From positions 124,001 to 188,000 of the forward strand of contig JAPJBO010000127.1 of the NCBI GenBank assembly GCA_030068145.1: a stretch of 64,000 nt of DNA, written 5' to 3'. The notes beneath the pieces were generated by a model. That model ran no database searches and was not told the DNA's origin. It worked only from the letters and a program-made list of their open reading frames with translations. This document shows positions 1 to 11,100 of the stretch, one piece after another (position 1 is the first letter of the stretch; every line of letters begins with the position of its first letter). Position numbers and translations under genes: made by a program. This DNA is from Diplonema papillatum (Eukaryota > Euglenozoa > Diplonemea > Diplonemida > Diplonemidae).

Positions 1-374
1 CGGGCGGGCAGGAGGTTACACACACTCGCCAGGAATCCAGCCTCAGAAGCAGCGTACTGCTGGTGTCCAGAAGGCTGGGATAAACCCCTCGCATCAAGAC
101 CTGTGCTCTATGAACGGTGGTAATGGTGCCTTGCAAGTATTCTCTTCATGTTCATCGGGATGAACGCCGCCGCGCAGTGTTCCCCAAGTCGCATCTGGAA
201 GCGCGGGTGTGCTGCGCCCCGACACGCGCGACACTCGAGGAAGATTTCTTGCCCACCCGTTCTGGTACGCTGTGGCGCCGTCGGTCGTGGACCCACTGTT
301 GTAAACCTTCCCCCCGTCTTCCTTCATTTCATCCCCCTCTTCCTGAACGACGACAACCCCATCGGGACCACGCG
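1..374. other. unassigned sequence before LSU fragment
   Basis: I see no coding region with recognisable motifs and no match to conserved rRNA helices in this stretch. It leads directly into the sarcin-ricin region of large-subunit rRNA, so it could be diverged rRNA spacer or an expansion segment, but nothing in the sequence proves that. Confidence 0.3.
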
Positions 375-505
375 CATTCCGACGGCAATACGAGGTAGTA
401 CGAGAGGAACTCCCGTTTCTAGTCCCTGGTATTTACGGTTGTTCGATCGGACAGTGCCGCGGTGTTACCACCGGATGGGTTATGGCTGAACGCAGCACCC
501 GGTCT
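375..505 (+). rRNA. LSU (28S-type) rRNA domain VI fragment
   Basis: The stretch contains AGTACGAGAGGAAC, the universal sarcin-ricin loop where elongation factors contact the ribosome. In the expected eukaryotic order it is followed by a GGTATTTACGGTTGTTCGAT-like segment, a CAGTGCCGCGGTGTTACCA segment and GGTTATGGCTGAACGC. These are the helices just after the sarcin-ricin loop near the 3' end of 28S rRNA. Beyond GCTGAACGC the usual CTCTAAGTCAGAAT continuation is not recognisable. Upstream I could not trace the earlier domain V helices, so this is a piece and not a full gene. Good conservation of the loop suggests recent or functional rRNA sequence; a pseudogene is equally possible. Confidence 0.8.
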
Positions 506-744
506 AGAGGAATGCGTGCATTACTCAGGGCACATCGGATTTATCGGGCCACGACTAACCCCACGCAGAAGACTTGCGCTTGACAGGGGATGATCGTCTC
601 TTTTGAGGCGACAATTTTCATCCCTCAGAAAGCATACTTTTTACAGCTAAATAGGGCAACTGTTTAACCTGTACAGACGAGGAACGAGGTGCGCACAGCG
701 GCGAGACAACGAATACGGGGGCAGTCCCCTGTTGTCTCTTGTAA

Positions 745-898
745 AGGGGGGGGTCGAATAACAACACTGTGTTCTTATTCGATTTGCCGAATAATAAAAA
801 AAGTTCCGGGTAGCCGAACAGTAGCAGGATCAAATAGTGGTAGTGTTTTTAGACAACCAGACGTGTGTCAAATAACTGTTATTATTCGACCTCCCCCT
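745..898. mobile_element. possible MITE with 21-bp inverted ends
   Basis: The ends 746-766 and 878-898 are inverted copies (a G run followed by GTCGAATAACAACA, against TGTTATTATTCGACC followed by a C run), with about two mismatches. The interior has further TTATTCG/CGAATAA pairing, so the 150-bp unit can fold back. No coding capacity and no clear target duplication were seen, so a plain hairpin is the alternative. Confidence 0.35.
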
Positions 899-1079
899 AT
901 ATCTTGTCCTCTTTGAAGTGTTGAAAGGAGGCTGCACTTTGCAACGCGGGAGTAGTCAGCAAGATCAACCTGTGCCACTATGCCAGCATTTTGGATCAGA
1001 AGCGAGCCCAAGCGAGCCCCTCCATAGGCTTTGTTGAGCGTCCTTGACGTTCAGGCTTTGAGCAACTCCTGCAGAGGTT

Positions 1080-1215
1080 TCATACCTTACTCACGGAGTC
1101 TTACACTCTTTCCCCCCCATTTTTGCATTTCTTTTCTACTCAACATCTTCTTCGCGTCTTCGAAGAAGACTCGCTGCTGGCGTCAATCATGCACAGAAGG
1201 CAGTATTCGTTGATT
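1080..1215 (+). repeat. segment shared with 63490-63605
   Basis: A pyrimidine-rich run leading into CATCTTCTTCG and then GCTGGCGTCAATCATGCACA..AGGCAGT closely resembles 63490-63600, where the matching part reads GCTAGCATCAACCATGCATG..AGGCAGT. Each copy sits within about 0.6 kb of an LSU rRNA fragment. No coding function is evident. Confidence 0.45.
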
Positions 1216-1692
1216 TTGGAAAATCGCTGCAGCCCGCATTCACAGTGGGGAAGTCGCCGTGTACCACCAGCGGCATGCACATGAGCCGGTCCCCCCTGCT
1301 GATGAGATGAGACTGTGATAGACAGATAGACAGCAGGCAATTCGAGGCAGTCCCAGGAGACAGGGGGTGGGCGAGCGCTCAATGCACATTGCAAAATTGA
1401 AGTTCTCCAGCTCGGGGTAGACATTTTCAAAACATGTCCTCTGTCCGTAGATTTAATCATACGTTGACCATTCTAATAGGCCCAGGCACTAGCTTTCAGA
1501 TCAGATACCCGCACGCACACGCGTTGCCACGGCATAAACCAGCGGCGAAATACCGTCTGGAACCACAACAGGAAGCGCGCACCGCAAAAGTCGCAGAAGC
1601 TGCAACATGCTGCAAAGACACACACCACATGCGCGACACTTAGCACCAAACACACACGTACCTAAACATGCCATAAAAGAACCCTTTTGACA

Positions 1693-1740
1693 ACGGTCAC
1701 CCGGAGACCTCAAACCCCCGGATCTTCAAGCGAACGTTCT
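1693..1740 (+). promoter_or_regulatory. conserved upstream module (EMC6-like gene)
   Basis: Reads ACGGTCACCCGGAGACCTCA, then AACCCCCGGATCTTCAAGCG, then AACG. The same module, with small changes, occurs near 25131, 25508, 39969, 60583, 60741 and 62585, and in shortened form at 31585, 33296, 33745 and 34218. Here its end lies about 50 bp before the start codon at 1786. The position suggests a core promoter or a transcribed leader; neither can be told apart from sequence alone. Confidence 0.55.
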
Positions 1741-1785
1741 TTCTATAAAACGCTGGAAACACGACACAGGGAAATATCAGCAACA

Positions 1786-2130
1786 ATGCCCGCGAAGCGA
1801 GTTCTGACGGGCAAGGGCGACGCCTTCCTTTACATGCCCGACAAAGTCGCGAAGAACCAGCAGGCCGTCGAGAAGATCCGGGTCGTCATCGCATGCAGCA
1901 CGGGGGCCCTTTCGGGGGTGGTGGGGCTGACGGGCCTCAACGGGTTCCTCGCCTTCTTCCTCGCGAATCTCCTGGGCAGTCTGTACCTGAAGTACGTGAT
2001 CCTCGGCGGATCCACTGAAAAGTACTTCGTCCCGGACTACGCCCTTCTTTCAATCGGGTCCCTCTTTTCCGGTCTAATCACGTATGTCGTGCTCTGGACC
2101 ATCGCCTTCGACGCAGTTCATGTGTTCTAA
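1786..2130 (+). CDS. EMC6: EMC6-like ER membrane complex subunit
   Basis: The predicted protein has 114 residues, close to the roughly 110 of animal EMC6. It is a small subunit of the ER membrane protein complex, which inserts transmembrane segments and tail anchors into the ER membrane. The family signature is visible: a conserved amphipathic helix (residues 25-38, NQQAVEKIRVVIACST), the ALSGVVGLTGLNGF block at 41-54 running into the first membrane span (41-63), a short KYF-containing loop at 79-81, and a last span (86-110) ending in LITYVVLWTIAFDAVHVF, matching the family's TYVLFWTFLYGMVHVY-type tail. The open frame continues upstream to 1687, but the ATG at 1786 in ACAATG context gives the usual length and the extra upstream residues look like leader sequence. 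A conserved upstream module ends 50 bp before this start. No intron is needed. Confidence 0.88.
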   Translation: MPAKRVLTGKGDAFLYMPDKVAKNQQAVEKIRVVIACSTGALSGVVGLTGLNGFLAFFLANLLGSLYLKYVILGGSTEKYFVPDYALLSIGSLFSGLITYVVLWTIAFDAVHVF

Positions 2131-2149
2131 AAAGCTGGGATTGCGTGGC

Positions 2150-2690
2150 TGCAATTGACGTGGCCACGAAGTCTCAAGCAAAGTCGCGCACATGTGCCGC
2201 GCATCGACACCTCGACGCAGTTCTCGGCGGTTCTGAGTGATCTGCGTGGCTCTTAATTGAAGGCATGTGTCACGCATCGACACCTCGACGCGGTTCTCGG
2301 CGGTTCTGGGTGATCTGCGTGGCTCTTAATTGGAGGCATGTGTCACGCAACGACATGTGACCTCGACGCAGTTCTCGGTGTTCCGAGTGACAGCTCAACT
2401 GCCACTGGGGCTTATGATTGGAGGCATGTGCCACGCAACGACATCTGACCTCGACGCAGCTTTCAGTGTTTGTGTGACATTCCATTGACACAGCCGCAAA
2501 GACATCTGCCACGCAATGACCTCGACGCAGCTTTCAGTTTTGTGTGGCATTCCATTGACACAGCCGCAAAGACATCTGCCACGCAATGCCCTCGACGCAG
2601 CTTTCAGTGTGTGGCATTCCATTGACACAGCCACGAAGACATCTGCCACGCAATGGCCTCGACGCAGTTTTTCAGTGTTCTGAAAAAGCT
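2150..2690. repeat. degenerate tandem repeats after EMC6
   Basis: Units of about 70 to 120 bp recur, each carrying ACCTCGACGCAG, a TTTCAGTGTT or TTCTCGGCGGTTCT segment, and CACGCAATGACC or a variant. The first units share TGATCTGCGTGGCTCTTAAT; the later ones share TGGCATTCCATTGACACAGC. Open frames here simply read through the repeats. Confidence 0.7.
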
Positions 2691-2699
2691 AGTCTGTGT

Positions 2700-4470
2700 G
2701 GCTTCAATTGCCAGGACGCACGAATTATGACCGTACCGTGGACGACCTTCAACGCAGCGGTACCTGAACATGCCTGGCCACCACGACTAGGCAGCGCTCT
2801 AGCCGCAACAACGCATCCTCACAGTTACTCATCAAATTGGTTTTGATCTCGGCACAGCAGTTTGCTGACCCTGCGCATGAGCATACTCAGGCAACCGTCA
2901 CCGCCTTGATTGAGCACGATCTTGTGGTTCTTGGCTTTGACGTAACAGTACCCTGATAATACGCTGACAGACGCGATCACGGTGCAGTACAGCGGTCGTG
3001 CGAAGGTTGGAGGAAAGGGTTCACGCTTGGTTGCGCGGCAGTGGAACAAGGGGGCCGTGCACATTCACCTTGTACGCAACGCTAACAAGAGCTGAAATAG
3101 TCCGAAGGCATGCAGTACAGCGTTGCATCTTGCTATGCAGGAGTGCCAAATCGTGCCGTTCAAAATCACGAATTGTGACGTGCCCTGTTGTTTTTTTGGA
3201 TGCAGCAGGCCTGCGGCCAACTCTTCGCGTACGAGGAGGATCAAGAAAAAATAAGTGCCGTGCATCGGTTCTGGTGTTTGGAGAGTCTGCGTCGGCCGCG
3301 CGTGACCACCTCAAGTGTTGCCTGGGTTTCCTCTAGTGCTCGCTCAAAAGCCTATGTAGGGTATATAGGGTAGTCCAAGCCGTGGCGAGCCACAGAAAGC
3401 CACTGTCCGGCAACTCAGCTCGCTGTACTGTATGCACTCGCCCCGAACTTGTTGCCTCAGCTGTACATTGGGTGAGGGGGGTTTACTATCCTCACGTGAG
3501 ACGGATGACTCGAGCTACCAATAAGAACAACGACACCGGGGTAGCTACTGTGACGAGCTACTATCAGCCGCTGAATGTATTCGAATCAGACACATCGATG
3601 ACCTGTATGTTGCAGAGTAACTAGTTTGGACACGGTTATAGGGGGGCCGTCCCTGAGTTCAACAATGCGTGCGAACAGCCGTCTACGGATCGAACACACG
3701 TGCCGTGAGTGCACGTCTTCGCCAGCAACGGGGACTCCGTCCTTGCTGCCAACCCTATCCGTACTGTCTTTTTCTTCTCCTTTTCGGTCACCAACCTTGT
3801 TTCTCCGCTGATTATTTTCTATTGCCGCTAGCCGGGCACTACACGTCCTTCCTTTCCTCACGTTTCCAGCGGGTCACCCACGCAACGCTCCGTTGAAGGG
3901 GAAACTGTATCTTGCTGTTTGGTCCAGACGGACAAGACAACTGCATCAAGTCGGTGATCCGTGTGGCAGTGTTGCAGATTGTAGCCACGATTTCTTTCCG
4001 TTGCTAACAGAGCATTACTGGGAGGTACAACTAGGGGGGCGAGGTAACTCACTCTTACTCGTTTACTACCTATGTGAGCCGGTCGGCCCCTATCTCTTGA
4101 AACTGCATCGAAGTGCCTGCCGCTGTTTATCACAGTGAACCACGGTCAAAGTCCATCCCTAGTCCCTAGAGCTGCATCGAATTGCCCGGTGCAGTATTCT
4201 TCGGTCGATCACGGTCTATCAAGAGGGGATGGACCGGCTCACTACTTGCGCCCCTCGAAGTGCAATCAGTGGCACACGTGCTAGCACGTTCAGCGGCAAG
4301 AAATGCTGTCCGCACCCCTGCCAAAACGGCGCATTCTGGTCAACCTGTCTGCTGCCCGCACGCGCGGTGATTCTAGCATGCTGAAAAGCTGCTGATAAAG
4401 CGGCTGCTGCGGCGCAGTTGCGTTGCATACTATGAGTACGTTTCAAAAACACCTTAATAAAGAAATGTGC
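2700..4470. other. intergenic, no gene seen
   Basis: Short open frames only, without recognisable motifs or a codon signal like the neighbouring genes. Around 4130-4240 there are phrases (CTAGAGCTGCATCGAATTGC, AGAGGGGATGGACCGG) resembling 38730-38860, so part of this may be a degraded dispersed repeat. Confidence 0.4.
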
Positions 4471-4479
4471 CCATTTTCA

Positions 4480-4690
4480 ATTTGCGACAGAGGCGTCGCC
4501 ACACGGCGGCCCTACCGTTCCTTTACGAAGGTTCTGAGCTCGGATTGGCCGTCGATCTAGCGAACGCCTTCGACTCCGTGGACCACCGCCGACTCCTCAC
4601 CGTGATGGAGAAGCGAGGCATACCGGCCAAGTCCTAGATGGATCGAGGCGTTTCTAATGGAGAGGAAGGCAGCGTTCAAAACTTGACGGA
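4480..4690 (+). pseudogene. LINE-type reverse transcriptase remnant
   Basis: From about 4480 to 4636 one frame reads RRRHTAALPFLYEGSELG followed by LAVDLANAFDSVDHRRLL. This is the catalytic motif A region of non-LTR retrotransposon reverse transcriptases: D of VDLANAFDSVDH is the first metal-binding aspartate. The frame meets a TAG at 4636, and a shifted frame then gives WIEAFLMERKAAF, the expected next segment. The piece is a frameshifted fragment with no YADD box or endonuclease. A second short RT-like run, FPLEKKDGVNLRP, lies at 4755-4793 in frame with the PPR gene start. Confidence 0.65.
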
Positions 4691-4793
4691 GAGCTTGGCA
4701 ACGAGTTCCACCAATGGGTGACTTCGGCGAGGATTATGAGCACCAACCATAGGTTTTCCGCTCGAGAAAAAGGATGGTGTTAACCTCCGCCCG

Positions 4794-6005
4794 ATGACGA
4801 AGCTTCGATGCCGGGGTCTGGTTGCCTTGCAACCGGTGGCCGGGTATCCGAAGGGTCTGGCGGACGCGTCCGTGGCGAGCTGGCTAGCGACCCGATGGTT
4901 GCCGGCGGTGCGGGGCAAGGCGGACGTGGAGCTCGACGCGGCCGACCGCCGGCTCCGGGAGGAGGCCGGCGGGCTTGAGCGGAGCGGCAACGAGCTGGGC
5001 CCGAACGCGTACCGCATGCTGATGGAGATCGTCTCCGGGGGTGTGCACGGGGGGCGCCGTGCCGGGGCTTGGTACCTGCGGATGCAGGCGCACAAGGTGC
5101 GGCCCGACGAGCAGACTGCCCTCTGCCTGCTCCGGTCGCACACGCGGTGCGTTAGGGCGGACCCCACCCGGCTCGCTGCTGTGTGGCGTACGGTTACCGA
5201 GCACGTCAACCCGCCACCCCTGCCCCTATACAACACGTACCTCCGGGGACTCCTGCGGGGGGGCCTTCGGGAGGAGGCCCGAGGGGTGCTGGCAGCGATG
5301 CGGAAGTCCGGGGCGGAACCGTCCCTGGTGACTGCGACCATCCTCATCGACACTGCGGAGACGTACGCCGAAGCGGTTGAGCTGTTTAAAGAGGTTGTTG
5401 CGGGGGGTGCGATGGCCGACTACCCCGTGTACAAAGCCGTGCTGCACAGCGCGGCGAAGGCGGGGCTCCCCCACGAGTGCCGGCGGCTCCTGCGTGAGAT
5501 GCAGGAGCTCGGCGTCCGGGCCGACATCACGGCGTACCAGAGCCTGCTCGCGTCCCTCGGACGGGACGCGTCTCAGTTCGACGTCGGGCGGGCAATCGCC
5601 CGGGCTTGGGGAGAAGCTGAGGCAATGGGCCTCAGGCACGACCTTACTTCCTTCCACCTCGTGTTCCGCCTCCTCTCCCTCCACGCAAAGTCTCCCAAAG
5701 ACGCGTACGTCCGCTGCGCCAAGCGGGTGGCGAAGCGCATGGACACCGCCGGCGTCGCCCCTTCGACGCGCAGTGCCGAGCTGCTGATGCTGGTCTGCCT
5801 CCACGCGGCGGACGTGGAGGCTGCGGAGTGGTTCCGGCGGTTCTTCAGCGGATTCGGCCTGTCTTTCGGAGAAGGCGCGCTGCGGTCGAAGATCCTTGAG
5901 GTTTACGCCGCAGCGTCTCGAAGGGAGGATGAGCCGGAGTTGGTTCCTCTCGTGCTGTACCAGGACAAGGATCTCGATGAGTTCCTGTCACACGTGAAAG
6001 TCTAG
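4794..6005 (+). CDS. pentatricopeptide repeat (PPR) protein
   Basis: 403 residues of helical pairs typical of PPR proteins, which bind organelle RNA one base per repeat and act in its processing, editing or translation. Clear 35-residue units include roughly 144-178 (PLYNTYLRGLLRGGLREEAR.., ending MRKSGAEPS), 210-244 (YPVYKAVLHSAAKAGLPHEC.., ending MQELGVRAD) and the start of the next at 245; weaker units lie at 70-104, 179-208 and 282-320. No DYW or other editing domain follows, so it is P-type. The ATG at 4794 is the first in frame after a stop, but the codons before it (FPLEKKDGVNLRP) look like reverse transcriptase, so the true start could be a later Met or an upstream exon. No targeting peptide is obvious. 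The 3' end is partly duplicated just downstream. Confidence 0.7.
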   Translation: MTKLRCRGLVALQPVAGYPKGLADASVASWLATRWLPAVRGKADVELDAADRRLREEAGGLERSGNELGPNAYRMLMEIVSGGVHGGRRAGAWYLRMQAHKVRPDEQTALCLLRSHTRCVRADPTRLAAVWRTVTEHVNPPPLPLYNTYLRGLLRGGLREEARGVLAAMRKSGAEPSLVTATILIDTAETYAEAVELFKEVVAGGAMADYPVYKAVLHSAAKAGLPHECRRLLREMQELGVRADITAYQSLLASLGRDASQFDVGRAIARAWGEAEAMGLRHDLTSFHLVFRLLSLHAKSPKDAYVRCAKRVAKRMDTAGVAPSTRSAELLMLVCLHAADVEAAEWFRRFFSGFGLSFGEGALRSKILEVYAAASRREDEPELVPLVLYQDKDLDEFLSHVKV

Positions 6006-6099
6006 GGCTCCGACGGAGCCACTGCGACAAGTGCTGTGCACGACGACGTTACGCCCGTTGACCTCGTGAGTCACCTATCACGCAAAGAGCACGGATATC

Positions 6100-6400
6100 G
6101 TCGCCCCTTCGACGCGCAGTGCCGAGCTGCTGATGCTGATCTGCCTCCAGGCGGTGGACGTGGATGCCGCGGAGTGGTTCTTCAGCGGACTCGGCCTGTC
6201 TTTTGGGGGAGGCGCGCTGCGGTCGAAGATTCATGAAGTTTACGCCGCAGCGTCTCGAAGGGAGGATGAGCCGGAGTTGGTTCCTCTCGTGCTGTACCAG
6301 GACAAGGATCTCGATGAGTTCCTGTCACACGTGAAAATCTAGGGCTCCGACGGAGCCACTGCGACAAGTGCAAAGTGGCACGAGTTACGTCCCTTGACCT
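6100..6400 (+). pseudogene. partial copy of the PPR gene 3' end
   Basis: This repeats 5754 to about 6060, from the GTCGCCCCTTCGACGCGCAG segment through the stop codon and into the trailer (GGGCTCCGACGGAGCCACTG). An open frame (6133-6342) encodes a near copy of the last 70 residues, ending in LYQDKDLDEFLSHVKI instead of ..HVKV. A few bases of the WFRRFFSGFG region are missing. It has no PPR array of its own and is best read as a tandem duplication remnant. Confidence 0.7.
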
Positions 6401-6869
6401 CGTGCATCACCTTTTCTCCGATCACGCAAAGTCTTCCAACTGCGCGCATCTCTTGCGTTAAATGGTTCCCACCGTGCAAGTTGAGCGTGCTCTGCTTCGT
6501 CTAGCTATTGTGTGTCGTAGTACTCACCCTCGTCGCGGGTAACGATGGTTTTTTGCCGCCCCTGTACCCAGCTCTGCCAATTTGCATGCCCAACACAACT
6601 GACCGCCACAAGCCGAAAAATCATGGGGAAGGTGTGACCGGCATTGTTTCGTCCAGTCGGTTCAGGCTGGTGCAGGAGTGCAACCTTTTTACCGGATTTT
6701 AACAGTCGGAGAAGCCAGCTGCACCCCGAATTCTCCTGGTGTCGGTTCGGGCTCATCCAGTCATGCGCCTTGCGCATATAAACGGGAGACGTGCGAGTCC
6801 TTGTGGACACAGCACAGCCTGATGAACCGGAAAAGAACTTGGTATGTTCTGCTGCCCCACAAGAGATGT

Positions 6870-7190
6870 GACACTCACTGCATACCCATTGCCTGTGATC
6901 CGCTTCGGCGACGACCGCTTTGGAAGAGAGGCACTGCTTGGCACTCTCTGAATACCCATTGGCTATGATCGGCTTCGGTGCAGACTGCTTTGGAAGAGGC
7001 ACTCCTCGCTTCGTGCGGATCTGCCCTACACGAGAAACTGTTTGACACTCTCTGCATGCCCATTGCCTGTGATCTGCTTCGGCGACGACCGCTTTGGAAG
7101 AGCTTGGCACTCTCCGAATACCCATCGGCTATGATCTGCTTCAGTGCGGACTGCTTGAAGAGACACCGCTCGCTTCGTGCTGATCTGCTC
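6870..7190. repeat. four degenerate ~70-bp tandem units
   Basis: Four units alternate in pairs. Each has CACTCTC(T/C)GAATACCCAT or CTGCATGCCCATTGCC, then TGTGATCCGCTTCGGCGACG or a variant, then GACCGCTTTGGAAGAG. The paired arrangement gives a longer period near 150 bp. No coding function is supported. Confidence 0.65.
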
Positions 7191-7199
7191 TGCTGCTCT

Positions 7200-7860
7200 G
7201 TAACCTGGCGTGCTCCTGCGTCGCTGCGCCGGATATGTGAGGTCTGGGGGTGCCGGCTCGGCCTTCTTCTCTGCTGGCAAAGGACCATTCGGACGGAGCC
7301 ATTGGGACAATCCCATGGTACCGCGTGAATGGCGCGATCGGGCCCACGGCAGTGCAAGCCCGTGCCCACACGCCGGTCGTAGCGAACGGTGGTCGCGCAT
7401 GCAGCCTGTCTGCTCGCGGTCGCGCCGGCCCGGCCCGCAACCGCAGCCGCCATGGCGGTCACATTCGCCCGTGCCCACAAGCTGCGGCTGTGGGCAACGG
7501 AAGAGCTCCTCCTCCTACAGAGTTTCTGCTCTTCGTAGTGTCTGACGAGAAACGCCTTCTTTGAAGAAAGGGAGACGTAAGAACACGTCTTTGTAACTGA
7601 TATCACTAGCGCACGGGAATGTGTTGAGTGACTTCCTTAACCCGGGGGAAACGAGCTTGGGCGCAGCGAGACGGGAGCTGGGCGCGCTTCCGAAGATCGT
7701 GCGGAGGAACCGTGGGTCGTTGGCGGCACTCCTGAGGATGGATGCTAGCTCGTGGGCGTGGGCAGCGCAGCTGGAGGCGAAGGCCGGTTCACGGCGCGTT
7801 TGCGGGACCGTCGTCACAAACGCAAGTGATGGAGCGTCCGACGAGCCCCCTCTTCTCTAG
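7200..7860. other. intergenic, likely 5' region of secreted gene
   Basis: No supported gene. The last part (7865-7902, GGTCGCACCAGAAAGATGCC then ATTCACCAGGGACTTT) also occurs on the opposite strand near 22120-22170, so it is probably the promoter or 5' untranslated part of the gene at 8105. Confidence 0.4.
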
Positions 7861-7900
7861 GTTTTACAGGTCGCACCAGAAAGATGCCATTCACCAGGGA

Positions 7901-8091
<191 letters not shown>

Positions 8092-8104
8092 GCACGCAAA
8101 GGAT

Positions 8105-11100
8105 ATGCATTTAATATGGAAAGGTTCGTTCTTTATTATCAGTTGCTGGCTGGCCCGAAGCACGCAAGCAGCGTTCGCTGCGGACGGATGCTGGCACGAA
8201 GGGGCGGTGTCGACAGCATCGTATGCAGCTGTGCGCTGCTGTCGGGATGGCGGCTGGTGCGACAGCGATATCGGCGGCACCTGCCATGGCAAGGGGAAGA
8301 ACTTCAGTGAAGCGCAGAGCATTTGTGTTGCGAAGACAGCACGTCTGTGTACGTTCGGCGAGCTGGAATCGGGGTTGTGTTGTGGAACAGGTTGCAACTA
8401 CGACCATGAATTGGTTTGGTTTGACAACTGCGTGACGAGTCCGTGCGCACACGGTAGTTGCACGTCGACTGCGACGCAGTACGAATGCACATGCGAAGAA
8501 GGATACCAGGGCAAGAACTGTGATGCAGCGATGCCGCCGAAGTTGACACGCGCCCCTACCGAGGAGCTCGAGTCGCTGCTCACACAGAACGCACAAAGCG
8601 GCAGCAGCAGCAGCAGTGAAATGTTCGGTGCGGAGAGCTTCGACGTGGTTACCGATGCCGCTGACAGGATGAAAGAGCGCATTCTGAACAGAACGGCCGA
8701 GCTGGCCACAGAGACGATGGAGGCATTGGGGATGAATGCGGCTGTGGAGCAAATGACTGGCGAAGGGGGGGGCATGCTGGAGGATCTTGAGGAAATGGCA
8801 AGGGACACGTTGATTGACGTCTTCGGACCAATGTTCGAAAGCAACGACACGTTGGAGGTCGATGTCGATGATGTCATGGGCGACACAATGGAGAAGCTTG
8901 CCAGCTTCCTCAAGACATGCTCCGAATCACAAGTGCCGCAACACCGGGGAGCAGTCGCGCAGGACGCGTTGGGAGATATCCTTCTGGAACTGCTGCGACG
9001 TATGGCCGTGTCCGCGGGAGAGTTCTTTGCAGAAAAATGGGAAGATTTGATGGTATGCCGTCCTTCCGAAACATACACTCAGCGGTTGAAGTGCGACGAT
9101 AGGATGAGAAGGAGTGAAGTATTTTCGTCCGAAACGTTTTGACCAAGCGCCCGCGTGCAAGTATTTTCGAATGTCAGAGGGTATGGCCGGCACCGCCGGC
9201 GGTTGATGCGATACCCAGCGCGCAACAGACGCGTATCAGACAATTCACTATCTAGATCTGCTCACCATATTCACTCCACCTCTTTACAGGCAGCATCCAC
9301 ATACTCCGTCGGAGGCGGCTTGGCTCTACCGGCATTCTACAAGCAGTGGGGATTCACGAGGATCAACGGCGGCCTCGCAATGGACTTTGGCTACAAGTTT
9401 CCCGATGAGAAGGCGTACTTTGGCGTTGGTGGAAAGTTGGGATTCTACAAGTATGGGGAAGAAAAGGACACCCAGTACGCGTTTATTCCGAAAGTGTCTG
9501 CAGGGGCAAAGGTCAGTTTTGACTACGGGAGGGACATGGGACCTTGCAGCTTGAGCCTCGCTTTCCGGTATCATCCCAAGTTTTTGGAAAGCAAGCACGG
9601 AAAGGGGAACACGTGGAAGGCAAGCGTTATTTTTGAACCCAGCATCACGCTGAGCATGCCGTGCGTTTGGGATGTAGCACCTCCGGTACGCGGCGAAGAT
9701 GCTTTGGAGAGGTTGTTCCGCCCTATTGGCTTGGGGCTGAATGTTGTCATGTCTGAGGCGGAAATACCTTTCTGGAAGAAGAAGAAGCAGCAAAGTACGA
9801 CGCGGAACGGAAACACTCTCGACGACGAGGACGACGACGGGTACGATGCAGACGACGAGCGGGAAGATGAGGAAACACGAGGTGAGGACGACGACGACGG
9901 GTACGATGCAGACGACGAGCGGGAAGATGAGGAAACACAAGCACCTGCGCCAAAAGCTGCAACAGAGGCTGCGCCAGAAGCACCAGAAGCTGTACCGAAA
10001 GCTGCGCCAGAAATTACACCAGAAACAACACCAGAAGCATCGCCAGAAAGTGCACCAGGAACAACACCAGAAGCATCGCCGGAAACTGCACCAAAAACAA
10101 CACCAGAAGCATCGCCAGAAACTGCACCAGAACAACACCAGAAGCATCTCCAGAAGCTGCACCAGAAACAACACCAGAAGCATCTCCAGAAGCTGCACCA
10201 AAAGCTGAACAAGACGCTGCTCCAGAAGCTGCGCCTACAAAGGCACCGAAAAAGAGGTTTTCAGAACACTTTCCGAGGCAGGCGCGAATGGAAGCTTCGT
10301 TGAAAATGAAGTTCTGGCCGCCGGCGTCGAATGAGAGCTCCGGCGAAAGGCGAGCGCTTGCAGCGCAAGGCTTGGATGACCAGCTGGAGCTGGTCCAAAA
10401 CCTCGCCAAGGGTATAGCGACGGGTGAATACGTGACGCCGTTCTGTTTTGGGCTCTGCTCCTCCGACGACGAAGTGCCGCACGACGTACGCCGCAGCATC
10501 TCGGGACGGGCATTGGTATCGACACCTGAGTGCGGATTTGAGTTCCGCGCGAAGTCGGAGCTGATGACGTTGGGAGGGGTGGCGTACGTTCTTGCGGGTG
10601 AAGACCTGCGGTCAGTGCTCGACGAAGCAGGCATTGCCGGCCTCGGCTTCAGCGACGTCGACATCACGATGGGAGTATCGTTGAACGGCAACGTGTTGTT
10701 CGAGGCGGTCGGAGCCCCTTCGTACGACAACGGGAACACGCTGTCGTTCCTGGGTAGCGACCTCTTGCTTGGGGTGACAGTCGAGAAGCAGCCGTCCTAC
10801 AAGCGGCTGCGGCTGACGGCCGGGATGAGCGCCGACAACTCGGGGAAGGCGTTCCGGTTGCGGGACATAGACGGGCAGTTCGGTCTGTCGGTGCACGTGC
10901 AGCTCGAAAAGTTCACAACGTCGACGTCTGCGGAGTTCAAGGTGACGCTGCCGATTGCGGTGTGCGTGGAGAACTGCGAGGATCCGGTGAAGCGGCGCGA
11001 CATCTACTTTGTGGGCGAGCTGGGCATTGAGTTCAACCCGACGCCTCAAGCCAGCGGGGACATCATGGCTGCGGGGTTTTGGTACAACGCGTTCGGGATG

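Noticed and set aside
4676..5353. 225-codon minus-strand frame opposite the PPR gene
   Set aside because: It is a shadow of the GC-rich PPR coding sequence with no motif of its own.
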